Shown here piece by piece: positions 1 to 11,591 of a stretch of 64,000 nt of DNA; within the stretch, counting starts at the first letter, position 1, and every line of letters begins with the position of its first letter. The notes under the pieces are model-generated. The model did not search any database, was not told where the DNA came from, and worked only from the letters and a program-made list of their open reading frames with translations. The position numbers and the translations under genes are program-made. Source of the stretch: Druceiella hillmani (lineage: Eukaryota; Arthropoda; Insecta; Lepidoptera; Hepialidae); contig JAYKKI010000064.1 of the NCBI GenBank assembly GCA_039881145.1, positions 1,591,001-1,655,000 of the forward strand, given 5' to 3'.

Positions 1-1560
1 TGAAGACCTGTCAAAACCCAACAAAATGTACATTTTTCTGTAAAACTATCCAAAAATGTACACTTTCCCTTCAAGAATTTTTTAAGAAGCTCCTGTACTA
101 ACTGGAAACACCAGCATCCTTATTAATTATTAAGTTGCCACAAGCCAGCATGAAAGGTAAAAACATATACGAGTATTTATGGGCTATCACTAACTGTCTA
201 TCACTATTTGATGCTTATTGGTCGAGGCATTCAATTGGAATTTTGTAGAACAAGTTACGCTGCTGCCATGAGTTGATAAAGATTGAATTTTCTGGTGAAA
301 CATTTGCAGTTTGACAATAAAAATCTGTGGATACAACAGTTAGAAAATTATCTTTATGCACCAGTCCAAATAATTTCGATTCTGTTAATAGCTCAATGTT
401 GCAATAACTACTCCGGGACAAATATTACTATAGATACACAACTTTACAATAAATAAATATTACAAGAGATGCTTTCGGGGCACATGCAAATTTTATGTGT
501 GCATTCCAAGTAAGCCCGTAAAATATGGGATTAAATTTGATATGATGTGCCATACCTTACCTTGGATGAGGGACGGGTGCTGGAGGATTACTTATGGGCA
601 AGTATTTCATGAAAGGATTAATGTACAGTATCTATGACACAAACAGGAATGTTATGGTAAATAGGCTTTGTTCATTTAGGGCTGTTGATTACCAAAGTAA
701 ATAAAGTTAACAGCCAATATGTTATTTCGAAGTGACTTAAGTTGCACATGCCGGTTTATTGAAAGAATTTTAAACGTATGTAAAAGTCCCAACGTAATGT
801 AAAATCTAAATAATCAAACACAATAGACATAAATAAAACGGTACTATTTTGTAATATATGTAAAGCAATTTACCGTGTTCACCTCCCTCCCACCTATTTA
901 CATGTTTTCTATAAACGAGTTAAATATTGTCAAACCACCTTGCTACTTAATGGGTATCAGCACCTGACAACAGACTTCTGGACGTAGATATAAATTGATT
1001 ATTATTAAAAAGTGAACACGGTAAATAAAACCCTTTTGTGTGTTTTGTGTGCAAGGTCATTTCGATTAATTTTCCCCAAATGTTGAGGAAATACATAAAT
1101 TATCTTTATGACAAGTTTATACCGCTATTAAAATTAGATTTGGCTTATAAGACATTACGAGATTGAATTTTTTCTAACGTGATAAAGTTGGCCTTGAGAG
1201 ATATTTTTAGTAAGGCGACCTATTCAATAATTATAATAAAATACTTGAAAATTTATTACCTCTCTATATAACTGAGCATTCTTCTTAAGGGCAATCATGG
1301 GATTTTGGATTTTACCATATACTATTTTTAAGCAAATAACGAGCGTTAGCATAAACATAAGAGGGAATAGTTCACACCATATGTGCGGAATAACGATCTG
1401 TAGAGTTACGATAAAATTTATTCACTCATGGAACACTCAAGGCAAACTTATTTTTATTAAAGCTATAACCAAAAGAATGGAAAGAAAGTGAGTTTAGATT
1501 GTATAAAGCTACTGAGGTTACAACTTTGTGACACCTTATGTTTAAGTGTACGTTGATAGA
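1..1560 (-). repeat. End repeat copy 1 (divergent chemoreceptor-like relic)
   Basis: This stretch is similar, over most of its length and in the same orientation, to 61274-63480 near the other end of the window. Shared landmarks include the text around 270-420 against 61550-61700, around 540-600 against 61800-61880, and 1020-1110 against 63050-63130. Part of it is also present inverted at 59540-60190. On the minus strand, 215-421 is open for 68 codons and is conserved with copy 2 (both share FINSWQ). The piece at 1-150 matches the chemoreceptor-like exon of copy 2 but carries in-frame stops. I read it as a decayed gene-derived repeat; the family is not certain. Confidence 0.5.
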
Positions 1561-2270
1561 GAGAGTACTTCGTATTTCGAAATAGAAATTATTTCTTAAC
1601 ATAACAATATGTTACTTTTATTAGTATTTATAGAAATATGTATTACGTTTTAGCCATATTAGCCCATTTGGTCTGTTGTTGTGAGATCTAAATGGTAAAA
1701 ATATATTCTTGAAATGAATTGTCAGTCATTCTTAAACTGTACATTTGATACTGTGGACAGTACCTGAGAACTGAAAAAATTTCAAGCGAAGTTTTTGCCA
1801 TAGACATTATATAGGAATACTCTCTATTTATTGATGATCATGCTTATCTAAAATACCGAACAATTCATTTAATTTAAATATATAGAATTCCCATACACAC
1901 AACTATGCCAATAAAAATGATAGTTTGAAGAAATGAGTAATATATATATGATATGTAACATATTGTCTTGCTATTAAAATATAGTATTGTGTAAAATAGA
2001 GGTAAAACGATATAATAAGTGTAGGTACGAGATAAATATAGGCTACAGAATGAATTTCGATCCGCTGATTATGATAGGTAATGCAATTTCAGATGACTTT
2101 TGATTACAGACAATGAGAGTACTGTCACAAACACTCCTTCCCACGAACAGAATTATGAATATATTGCTAAACAAGCAGTGGTTCTCACGGATTGTGTAAG
2201 AAATGCAATCCAATACGTAATGCATTATTTTCATAATAAACATAAATTTGACCTAACGCCAGACCGGATT
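1561..2270. other. Gene-free AT-rich stretch
   Basis: I see no supported gene here. Short open frames such as 2043-2243 on the minus strand have no recognisable motif. Confidence 0.5.
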
Positions 2271-2900
2271 TGATATACGTAGCGGACACAAGTCTCTTTT
2301 ATTAATGATTAAATACTAATTAATGTAATAATCATTAAAATTAAATGTCTGTTTTTTTTTTATTTTTTTAAAAAGACTATTTTATCAAACCCCATAACAG
2401 TGGTGTCAGAAGTGGGATGATTGGCTCTTTCTGTTGCTGATCACCTGTTCATCTCTTGTCTACATTTACATCTCATAACATTTACTAATTCTACTATTTC
2501 TGAAAATTGAAAAGAAATAAATATTTCAAATTCTATTTTAAATAAGAAACAATGCTGTATCCTGGTTAGTATCTCGCCGTTTCTGTTACCCGGTCGCTGT
2601 ATCCTGGTCAACTTCTTATTAATATTATCGCTACACGCCGCATACTGATTTGTCTAAAATGTCACTGCTGCCTCTGCTAGAAAAAATCCTCCAGACGTCC
2701 TGCCTTGATCACCTGAACGTTGCCGCTAAGTCCTGTTTCTTGAAAAATATTTGCCGAATCGATGTCGCTGTTCCTGGAAATCTACATCATCGTGCTGATA
2801 TTGTGAGTAAAATATTGCTCCCTCTGTAATAACATTCATTTTTATGACCCCCAAATCCTTTCATTGATTTATTGCATAATTTATATATCATAGCTTACAT
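2271..2900 (+). mobile_element. Possible LTR retrotransposon leader with primer-binding site
   Basis: At 2401-2416 the sequence TGGTGTCAGAAGTGGG follows a run ending in CCCATAACA. It resembles the primer-binding site just inside the 5' LTR of some Ty3/gypsy elements. The 200 bases downstream are richer in GC than their surroundings and contain a 56-codon frame, 2659-2829, with no recognised domain. No second LTR, protease, reverse transcriptase or integrase was found, so this would be a solo or truncated relic. A chance resemblance is possible. Confidence 0.3.
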
Positions 2901-4770
2901 CCATTAAAATACCACTTTCAAATGAAAATAAATCTTCCTCTCAAACCGAACAATTCCCAATTCAAGTCCTCTGTAATTTCATTAATATGTATAAAGGAGA
3001 ATGTTAAACATCAAAGGCGTTTACAACTAATTGCCAAAATGCGCTTGACCTGGTATCCGAAAGCCAAAAGGATTTGTTACTTTAATATATGTTTTCCTGA
3101 TTCGAAGGCAAATTCAAATCGTTTGCTCAAATTAAGTTTTTGAAAAATTCAAAGACCTAAGTTCTTTTCCAAACAAAATTTTGGCGAAAGGAAACGCTAT
3201 AATAATTTCAGTCATTCATCATCATCAAACCTACCAACTCAATTTCTAAAGTATTCAGAAACCTTCAGAGTATGAAAGAATGAATGCTCACAAACGTGAA
3301 TGAAATACATTTTAGAATAATTAAATCCATATAGGCTAAACTCTCTACTGTTTCTGTTAGTATTTCACATTCCATCCTTAACCTTTGTATGAACAAGTGC
3401 CACGCGTATTTATATTGTTAATTATATTTAAATTTGCTTAACGCATCTTTGCTATGCCATGACGTTATTTTTTTTATCAGCTAAGGTTAGATACACTGAG
3501 TAATATAATAGTCTCATTTTAATGACCCGTCATTTTAATTTTTGTGTTTCTACTTCTGTTATCAAGTCTCCTGTTGTATTGTTTACTGACATTTAGTAAA
3601 TTTTTCATAAACTCTCAAATTTAAATTCCGACTTAGTCCCTGAATCGTCTTCCTCTGTAAACTTTGATATTTTACTCCTAAAATTGAATTAACTTTAACT
3701 CCGATGGTCTCCAAAATTAGGTCTTTGATGAATTCTATTGAGTAGATACCAGCTATCATGATTTTTGGTCAGTGGTTTGCTGCAAAAATGTCACATTAAA
3801 ATTCACAAATCTGATAATTTTTTTCAATTGTTATAAGATATTGGTCTAGTAATAAAAAAAACAAGGTGACATCATACATAATGTCGGTTATGAAATCTGA
3901 AACGAAAATAATTTTTGGAAATAATTGTTGAATATTTTTATATGAAATGAAAACTGAATGTGGGTAAACACTTTTACTGTTTTTTGTTTGGTAACAGAGA
4001 TGTACGCAACATAAACTTTACTTGAGATTACCTGAATAAATTAAATTGCATTCCACATTTATCTTTGAAGTACCTGAAAAAAGGTTACAGCTCTATAAGG
4101 CAGATCTATGTGATGCATATATTTCAATAAATAATCCGTTCGCAATTTTCGTCATCCCTATACTTATTATAAAATAACATTTCTATACTTCCTATAAAGT
4201 CCTAATAAACTTTCTCACTGTAACTCCAGATTGCAGTCTTAACTCTATACCTCGGATTATGTCCTGAAACTTCCTTTCACTACTAATTTCAAACATTTCT
4301 TCAATAAATATTAGGATAAGGTGGAAATTCCTAAGTCATGGAATAATTTTTATTGCGAAATATAAAATGGTTTCTCAAAATATAATTTTACAGTAAATGT
4401 TTTGTCACAAAGTTGTGATCTAACACTTGCTGTTGATATGATCTTAGTCACTTTTATTCTACTCCTTTTAGACATTTCTGTTGTAGAAATATGTTTATTT
4501 GTTTACAAGACAATTCATGAATGAATACGCTTTATCATCACATTGCAAAATAATATTCCACATGTACAGTGGGAACTATTTATCTTATGTTCGTTTTAAA
4601 ACTTAACATGTATGTTGTAATAGCAGATGATAAAACACAAAATTGCGTGTTTCCTTTAAATAAGAACATTTTTTAATATAGCTGATAAAAATATTTTATG
4701 CGTTTCGTTATGTTTATCGAGTGGGTTGCCATAATTAAAATATTTCTTGAGGCTTGTCAGTACTACTATT
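2901..4770. other. Gene-free AT-rich stretch
   Basis: No gene, TE domain or RNA gene was recognised. The 73-codon frame at 2922-3143 has no motif, no splice context and no second copy in the window, so I do not call it. Confidence 0.5.
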
Positions 4771-5578
4771 TGTCATAAAGACAATTAGCAATTTTCTCGA
4801 TATACATAAAAGACCATTTAAATTTATTAATATACACGGATACTAAATTGAAATGCCCTTGGTGAGAAGGTTGCCATGAGGGCTTTATTTATTATTCACT
4901 ATATGATTGTAATCAATTTCTGTTGCCTGATGTTAATGCTCATTAAGTAGCGAGGTTATTTGACTCGTGCACCATATATTAGCGGGCAGTGTGGTTTGGG
5001 TTATTGTTTTTCCTTCATTCATATTATAAACATTATTTTCCATAACATTAAATATACTTATAACATTTTAAAATTCTTCTCTCTTCTCTCTTAAAGATTA
5101 AAAGTCTCACAGATTGGTCCCTGACTTATTTGTCTTGATAATCACCAACCTAAATAAACAAATCTAATTCAATGTGAGCCAAGATGAAATCGAACTGTGG
5201 AATGCAATGATTGTGTGGAATAAAACCTTTATGTGCTTGTGAGTAATTTCTAATAAATATGTGTTAATTAATATAGGCTATTCAAAAATATAAATATTTA
5301 ATGTCAGATTCAAAAGGCTAAATTGAAAAATAGTTTTAATACTGCCAGGACAATCAAAAAAGTAAATTTTATAGATCTATTTATATTGAAAATTTGAGAA
5401 TTTTGAGTCAAAACTGTTACAATTAAATAATAACGCTTCAATTTATATAAAACTTTACCTTAGTATAGCACACTACATTTTTAATATTGAATATATTTGG
5501 CGTTAATTTTGTAGAAATTCATTATTCACAATTAAATGAAACTACGTGATGTAGTATTATTTCTACTATCTTTAATTT

Positions 5579-5637
5579 CTTTACCACGACCTAGGTTTCG
5601 TTGTATTACAACATCTTCAGGTGGGATATTAGCAAAG
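5579..5637 (-). ncRNA. Hammerhead-like self-cleaving ribozyme motif
   Basis: Read on the minus strand, the order is: stem I strand ending CCAC, the box CTGAAGA, a stem II of GTTGT paired with ACAAC around a 3-nt loop, GAAA, a tiny stem III of CC/GG, then GTC and the returning stem I strand GTGG, with CTTT/AAAG pairing further out. This matches the hammerhead core (CUGANGA, GAAA, cleavage after GUC) and the minimal type I form known from Penelope-like elements. One unpaired T lies between CTGAAGA and stem II, which is not canonical. Cleavage activity is therefore predicted, not shown. Confidence 0.55.
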
Positions 5638-5645
5638 ATTCAGCT

Positions 5646-5703
5646 CTTTGCTAATATCCCACCTGAAGATGTTGTAATACAACAAACCTAGGTCGTGGTA
5701 AAG
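5646..5703 (+). ncRNA. Degenerate hammerhead-like motif (second palindrome arm)
   Basis: This is the mirror copy of the motif on the other arm of the palindrome. It has lost one base in the GAAA box: ACAAC is followed directly by AAAC, so the conserved G is missing. It is probably inactive. Confidence 0.45.
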
Positions 5704-5960
5704 AAATTAAAGATAGTAGAAATAATACTACATCACGTAGTTTCATTTAATTGTGCACACTACATTTCTTTACATACTGGTTGCTAAAGTCGTTTTATTG
5801 TAATTAATTTAAGGATCATCCGTTTCACATAAATTAGTAAGTCGCTGTCTAGAGTTACACATTTTTGATCCAATTCTTATCTAATAATAATTCAGATCTG
5901 ACAACTAGCAATGTCTTCAAAGTAAAGTTCAGTAAATTATTGATTTTACCCTAGATAACT

Positions 5961-6929
5961 AAACCGTCATATATGCCAATTTAAAACTAACCATCCACTG
6001 ATGAAAATGTTGCAAGTAATGGACTCATATTCATAACATGTTATGTACTCTCCGTGCTCGCTTCATACTAGGTATTCTCCGGTTCGTCTAAACTTCAGTG
6101 CGTATCAACGTTTGGCATGCTTATGTTCTTTTATAGTCTCTAAAGGCCCATGATAAAATGTTATATAAAAATAGAACTATAACCATTAGATTATATGTAT
6201 TGAACTTATTGTGTGGTTTTATTCAAATGAATATAAGGCCAAAATATATGTAAATGTATGTATAGAGACTAAATGACGAAAATAACTTTTAAGGAAACTG
6301 TAGATATTAATTAATAAATGAACATATGGCAACAAATATTTTGAAATGAGCCAGACGCAAAAGTAAAATGTAAAGTATGAAGAAAAGTTTAGAATATCTT
6401 ACATGGCATCGTTTTGCACAAACAGACCCTGCTCGAAATCTAGATACGTCACAAGCTATAAAATATTTAATACTTAAATATAATACTTTATGATACGAAT
6501 ATTTTATGATATATAATATTTTATGACAAGTGTTTATATGGTGTACTCCTAACCGAACACCCAGTATTTTATGAAATGTATATGTACCTTTATTTTTACA
6601 TACTTGTGAGTATATACAAGAAATTAAAATTCAATAAAATAATTCATGCTAAGTTTCAAGTTTGAAGAAGAAAATTTTTTTATTAGAAAGTGTTTATTAA
6701 CAAGCAATAAGTATGTTTTGTTTTCTTTGTGTTTAGGTATTGAGAAGTCACTTTTATTCATTAGTTGCATTGATATTTAACTTTATTTTAGGTTGTGCTG
6801 AAAAAAGTCTTATTCAAATGAGATATTGAACACCTCTTATCCACATGGACCTTAGGAATTCAAGGACACACTCATTGTATAAAATTAGAAAATCCTAAAA
6901 AAATATGCAGATGTACACCTAAAAGGGCA
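5961..6929. other. Gene-free stretch
   Basis: AT-rich sequence with no recognised coding or repeat signal. Confidence 0.45.
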
Positions 6930-7460
6930 GTGCTATCGATGGACGAATAAACGTATACTACCAAGGCTTGTAATATACCACAACGGCACCAAACAAATCA
7001 GATAAGTGGGGCTACGAGCTACTTACACTTTGTAACGATAGAGTATTTACATCCGGTTTTGTAATATACGTAGGAAAGAAGGATGATTTAGATATAAGAT
7101 CTTCTAGCAATTGAGTTAGAGTTAAAACGTACTGTAAGAAACAAAAGAGATTTAAAGAGGTGGATTATCCTCACACAGAGCATAACTATAATATAGCACG
7201 TGTCGATTCGTTAAGTTCGCTCTTGGGGAAATATGAAATAAAAATGTGACTTTTTACCATCTTGATAACATTGCATTTTTTGGTTAACTGGCTCTAGAAA
7301 AGGGTCCAAGAACAGAAAGAAAATGCAGGTGCTGCTAAAGGTAACAGATATCATATTGAAAGTGGAGAAACAAAGACTGCTTGTGCAGTAAATAGTAAAT
7401 AGAAGAGAATAATCATCTTTTGTATCCGATGACCAGGTTATACTAAAGCAAGAAGGGCTA
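6930..7460 (+). pseudogene. piggyBac-type (PGBD) transposase relic 1
   Basis: The reading frames give pieces typical of the catalytic core of piggyBac-derived transposases: MDE near 6939, then KWGYELLTLC and FVIYVGKKDDLDI across about 7003-7100. Frames must be changed and stops skipped, and both termini are missing. This is a decayed DNA transposon fragment upstream of Gr-A. Its motif spacing resembles the PGBD group rather than the element at 31.6-33.5 kb. Confidence 0.6.
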
Positions 7461-7470
7461 ATGCAGCAAT

Positions 7471-7984
7471 AATTTCCCCTTGTAATGTGAGATGATATAT
7501 ATTTGATGACTTTCTGGTCTTTCTACAAAAAGAGAAATTAAAATTTAATAACTAACAGATTTTGTTTACGTTGATGCTATTTTGTGTTTATTTAGTTTTC
7601 TGACATCTTTTTTGGGTTTTTTATTTATAATTTTTTGTGGTTCACGAACAAGAAACTTTTATTGCCATTTGTTCCTTTGAATTCAGGCCTACAGTGTGAA
7701 TATAAATGATACTTAGTATTAAAATATTTATTTTAGATTTTTTTCAATATTTTGCCCACACAAATGAGATTTTAGGGTCGATAAAGTTGCCACACCAAAA
7801 AGGTCAATATTTCTTTGTTTAAGTGCTCGATAGTTATCACAATATATATATGTATATATATAGAATGAATTTATGAACGTGATGTCAAAATATTTAATCA
7901 GCTAAATGTATTAGTTTGATGAACTCTCAATTAGACACTCGAACTGGAATTTATTTTGAACACAAATATTTAGTGAGAGTCAAT
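7471..7984. other. Upstream region of Gr-A
   Basis: This is AT-rich, with a short TATA-type microsatellite near 7842-7861. An in-frame ATG at 7916 would add 23 residues to Gr-A, but the paralogue Gr-D starts at the position equal to 7985. I saw no clear promoter element. Confidence 0.4.
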
Positions 7985-10900
7985 ATGGAAAATGAATCAA
8001 TTTTAGATACACTTCGGCCAATTTTATTATACCAGCACATGTTTGGTGTTTGCAGAAAAACTGCTAACCAACTTCCCACCAGGTTTACGTTATGGTGTAA
8101 AAAGTTATACAGTTATTTGATATTGGGAACATTGATTGTGCTGCATGTTTTTGGTAGCCTTTTGATATTAAGTGATTACATCCTTGTCACATTGAAGACA
8201 CTTCACATGATTCATATTCCGTATTTATTATTGATGGAAATAACTTCGTACAGAAATGTATTTGAAGGGTTGATTCTGAAAATTCAAGAAATAGATTATC
8301 TTTTCACATCAGAGCATAGAAAAACTTTTTTGAGACGTGATAAATACCGAAACCTCATAGTCATTGATCTTCTCGTACTCTATCATATCAGTTACACCAC
8401 TTTTCATCTAGTTGTTGTAGGAATAAAATATGACTTATACTTTTGCATTTATATTGTATACGACAATATTACTTCAACTATTTTAGATTTAGAAATAATA
8501 TTGTTCTGTTTAATATTATTTAGTATAACAAAACGTATGGAAATATTGAATGTTGCCTTTGAAGTTAAAAATGGAGAAAACATGGTTACATGTGTCAATA
8601 CTATGTTTGGGAGTCCTCAACATAATCCAAATTCCAACGATCATTTTACATTTGCATTGCCTCTGAATGGAAATTCCATTTATGATTTATCCCAATTCTT
8701 CGTTCATTTGTTAAATCTGTGTCATCAATTAAACAAGATGTTTGAATTTCAGGTTTGTATTTAAAGTTTTCATAAAATGTTCAAAATAATTTAAATTTTA
8801 ACTGAATGTTTTCAAAGACATTAACACTAGTATAGTTATGAAATGACCTTTCACTTTATGTTTCAGTTATTTATGTCACTCAATATGATATTTTCGTATG
8901 TTCTCTTTAACACGTATGGTTTTCTCGAAGATTTCAAGCATAACGTAAGTACAGTTAACAAGTATATTAACTTAAATTATTTGCGACTACAAGTTTAATA
9001 AATTAAAAACCTGTAAAGAGAAAAAGATAATATAAGTAAAAAACTATGTAGCATTACGGGCTAAAAACTTGTTTTATAAAAGAACAAATTTTATAGAAAA
9101 TATAGAATACGCTTATGAGAAAAATTTATAACAGAGTCAGTGAAGCATTTGAAAACAATTTTGCAGTTTTCTTCAATTACACTGAATAATTTACTCATTC
9201 ACTGTAATTGAAGAAAATTGCAAAATTGTTTTCGGTCTCTTCATGATTATTTTAGGTCTCTTCAAAATTGTTTTAGGTCTCTTCATGGCAATGCCTAATG
9301 GCATTACATTGGCCTACATCAAGCAGTGGGTGAATTCAGATTGTTTCCTTTTTTATTTTATGTAGGAAAATTACCATTACACTTACTCTTGGTGAATACT
9401 CCGATGGTGACATGTTTCACTTGTTTAGTTATTCACATTAGCCTGCTATGTTTTTGATATATGTCTTTAATGCAATATACAAGTCGACAGTTAAAAAGCG
9501 ACTAGTTTATTTCAAAATAACTACAAGCTTCAACGCTGGACAGATTATAAGTACACATATTTCATAACAGATGGCGGTAGAAATTCTGTTTTTGATGTAA
9601 ATTTCCAGCACCGCCACTATATAAAAATCACAAATAAGTCAAATATCTGTTACAACTCTTTCTTCAAGAAATTCTCAAATTCATTGCTGCAATACTCCCC
9701 ACCATTGTCTGTACTCAAAGTTTTGATTTTCTTACTCTAAAAGTTATCCCCAATCGACTTAAACTCTTTAAAGTAGCTTAAAACTTCACTCTTTGCTAAA
9801 AAGAAGTAAATGATGGTCATTCTGTCTTAATCATCAATGAACAAAAGAAAATATTGAGCACCACAAACATATTCCATACTTTGATTTACTTGTCGTAAAT
9901 ATGTTGGGATAATTCAGCCCATCCACTAATCCACAACTTCATTTTATTCATATCATTGCTATTTATATGGCCAAGTCGCCTGTGAAATGTTTTCCCATTC
10001 ACTATAATTGAAGTCAGTAAACAGTTCTGTGTTTGTAGTTTCACTCTGCATACACCATCAGTTAGTTCCGTTTTAGCAACCAAACAGCCTAACTTATTTT
10101 AGGGGGCCCAAAAATTACATTGTTTTCATTCTTCTTCAATACACTGACAGATAATAGATTTGTTGTGAGACTTGGAACACTAAACACATTTTTTACAGTT
10201 GCTATTATTGTAACTTGTTATTTTTACGTCACCTGAAGAAAAAACAAATACTTTCTTCTAACTAGCAATAATTATTTCTGGTAAACTCGATGAGTACTTG
10301 AGATTTTTAGCCAACTTTTCCTTATAGTCAAGTGCGTACTTGCACATGAATCGATGTAGAAGCCACTTTTATTGAAGTCGCTGCTGAAAAGAATAACACT
10401 AAATTGCTTTGTTTCTTTTTTTTTTTCTCATTCAAAAGTAGACATTGATTGTAATAATGGCCTGTTTCTTTGCAACAATAGCAAGTTATTGTTTTTATGT
10501 TTTTGTAATATGTGTTTGACATATTCGAGACCTTCTGATTTTCCTTTTCTGCCAACTTTTAGCTACTAATGCTGAACTACATTCCATTTCATTTATGTCT
10601 ATTGAAGTAATTTTGTCTTTATTGAATTGGCTATTTTTGAACTCTGGAATATTGTATAGCCATAATCATAGACATAAATCTGATAAACCGGCAAACAATA
10701 ATCTACTGACCCAGCCATCTTTAATCGCAAATCCTCTGCTGTTTAAATATTGATTAATAATTTCCAACTACTTCGTTTTATTCTTTGTATTTAATTTATG
10801 CAGTTTTACTTCTGTATCCTTAACATGACTGGTTGTGTCTTTTCAATAGAATCATTATGAAATATAACCATAAATGAACCAAAGTATGGACCATAAGTAT

Positions 10901-11591
10901 GTTGTGTCTTTTCAATAGAATCATTATGAAATACAACCATAAATGAACCAAAGTATGAACCATAAGTAAAAAAAATTAATTACAACAGTACTTCCGTGCA
11001 TCATTTTATCAAGTGATTTTTTATTTTGCCGTGACTCGCCTGGTATTTTTACTAACTGCTGTGTTCTGCTTTATTAACCTTGTTGATTATATTGTAGTTA
11101 TGTAGCCTTTGATCCTCAGTAGAAATATTGGGTTCCATCAGTGACGGTTACAAATTATTTGAAAAAGTCATTCTGGGACAAGAGATCATCCTACTCCAAA
11201 ATTTATATATTTATATAAATTTTGGGGTAGGATTAACATAACACATTTGCTTCAATTTTGTGTATCAAAATTGTGTTGCAAAGATAAAAAGGGCAGCCTA
11301 AACACTTATTGCTGAGTTTGTTATTAGCTGCATTTGCAAGAAATATTCCCAGATATAAACATTACATAAACTCATAAGATGGTTTTCTTTTTTGTCCCAC
11401 AATCAAGATATAATTTCAAATAAAAACATGATTTCAGAGTTTGGACATTTCTTTTTCCATCATTAATATGTTATGGCCATTCCATCATGTTGTGTTTTTG
11501 GTGGCCGTGTGCTTCATATGTGAAAAGATGTACTTGCAGATAGAAACTACAAAATCTTGTCTGACATCAATGCAGGTCAATGAAGAATTAC
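7985..11591 (+). CDS. Gustatory receptor Gr-A, exons 1-3 (last exon not found)
   Basis: Predicted insect gustatory receptor, a 7-transmembrane ligand-gated ion channel of the sensory neuron membrane. Exons are 7985-8752 (256 codons), 8867-8944 (26 codons) and 11438-11591 (51 codons plus one base). Donors are GTTTGT, GTAAGT and GTAAGT, acceptors TTTCAG and TTTCAG, phases 0, 0, 1. Exon lengths equal those of Gr-D exactly, and the start at 7985 rather than 7916 follows Gr-D. Conserved stretches include CRKTANQ, FGSPQHNP, and FEFQ before intron 1. No exon with the C-terminal TYhhhhhQF motif was found downstream, and a hAT element begins 1.35 kb away. Either the exon lies further off or the gene has been beheaded at its 3' end. 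Intron 2 holds a copia relic. Confidence 0.8.
8867..8944 (+). CDS. Gr-A exon 2
   Basis: A 78-nt exon between TTTCAG and GTAAGT in phase 0. It encodes a hydrophobic segment with FLEDF near its end, as in the Gr-D exon 2 (FLEDL). Confidence 0.8.
9151..9233. repeat. Imperfect palindrome in Gr-A intron 2
   Basis: Arms of about 33 bases (9151-9183 and 9200-9233) pair with few mismatches around a loop of about 16 bases. The phrase GGTCTCTTCA then recurs three times within 9233-9290. It could be the end of a small foldback element. Confidence 0.45.
9640..10830 (-). pseudogene. Copia (Ty1) retrotransposon gag-pol relic
   Basis: On the minus strand, in the order expected for Ty1/copia: a CCHC zinc knuckle (CYCCKETGHYYNQC, CX2CX4HX4C) in the frame 10328-10555; a GAG-pre-integrase motif FHRRLGHI in the frame 9886-10083; and an integrase core piece with STDNGGEYCSNEF around 9670-9720. 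Stops and frame changes separate them. Reverse transcriptase, RNase H and LTRs are absent. The relic lies antisense within Gr-A intron 2 and accounts for part of that intron's length. Confidence 0.8.
10832..10968. repeat. 69-bp tandem duplication
   Basis: Two adjacent copies starting GTTGTGTCTTTTC at 10832 and 10901 differ at only a few positions, so the duplication is recent. It lies in the gag end of the copia relic. Confidence 0.85.
11188..11232. repeat. Long AT-rich hairpin
   Basis: The arms, beginning ATCCTACTCC and ending GGGGTAGGAT, close over an AT-rich centre with one mismatch. Exon 3 of Gr-A starts 205 bases downstream. No function can be assigned. Confidence 0.5.
11438..11591 (+). 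CDS. Gr-A exon 3
   Basis: A 154-nt exon between TTTCAG and GTAAGT. It encodes a transmembrane segment followed by CEKMYLQIETTK and VNEEL, closely matching Gr-D exon 3 (CEKMYLEIETSK, VHEEL). Confidence 0.8.

Larger units (their letters stand above)
5481..5755. mobile_element. Palindromic Penelope-type insertion with 12-bp target duplication
   Basis: The segment 5530-5755 is an almost perfect inverted repeat: its two arms of about 110 bp differ at only a few positions. It is preceded by about 50 bp (5481-5529) also found beside the copies at 18960 and 54146-54180. The whole insertion is flanked by the direct repeat CACACTACATTT at 5469-5480 and 5756-5767. The related uninterrupted site near Gr-C (about 36946-36957) has a single similar sequence, which supports 5481-5755 as the inserted unit. 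Both arms carry a hammerhead-like motif. The link to Penelope elements comes from the copy at 18960, which is fused to a Penelope reverse transcriptase piece. Confidence 0.65.
4771..5960 (+). pseudogene. Gr-C upstream duplicate with broken Gr start
   Basis: 4771-5480 and 5768-5960 match the 5' flank and first codons of Gr-C (about 36170-37135). Shared text includes the region of 4840-4900 against 36215-36270 and 5880-5950 against 37070-37135. The position equal to the Gr-C start codon is 5911, but the fifth codon is TAA (5923-5925), and no further receptor sequence follows. This is a truncated duplicate: promoter plus the first codons only. A palindromic insertion at 5481-5755 splits it. Confidence 0.6.
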
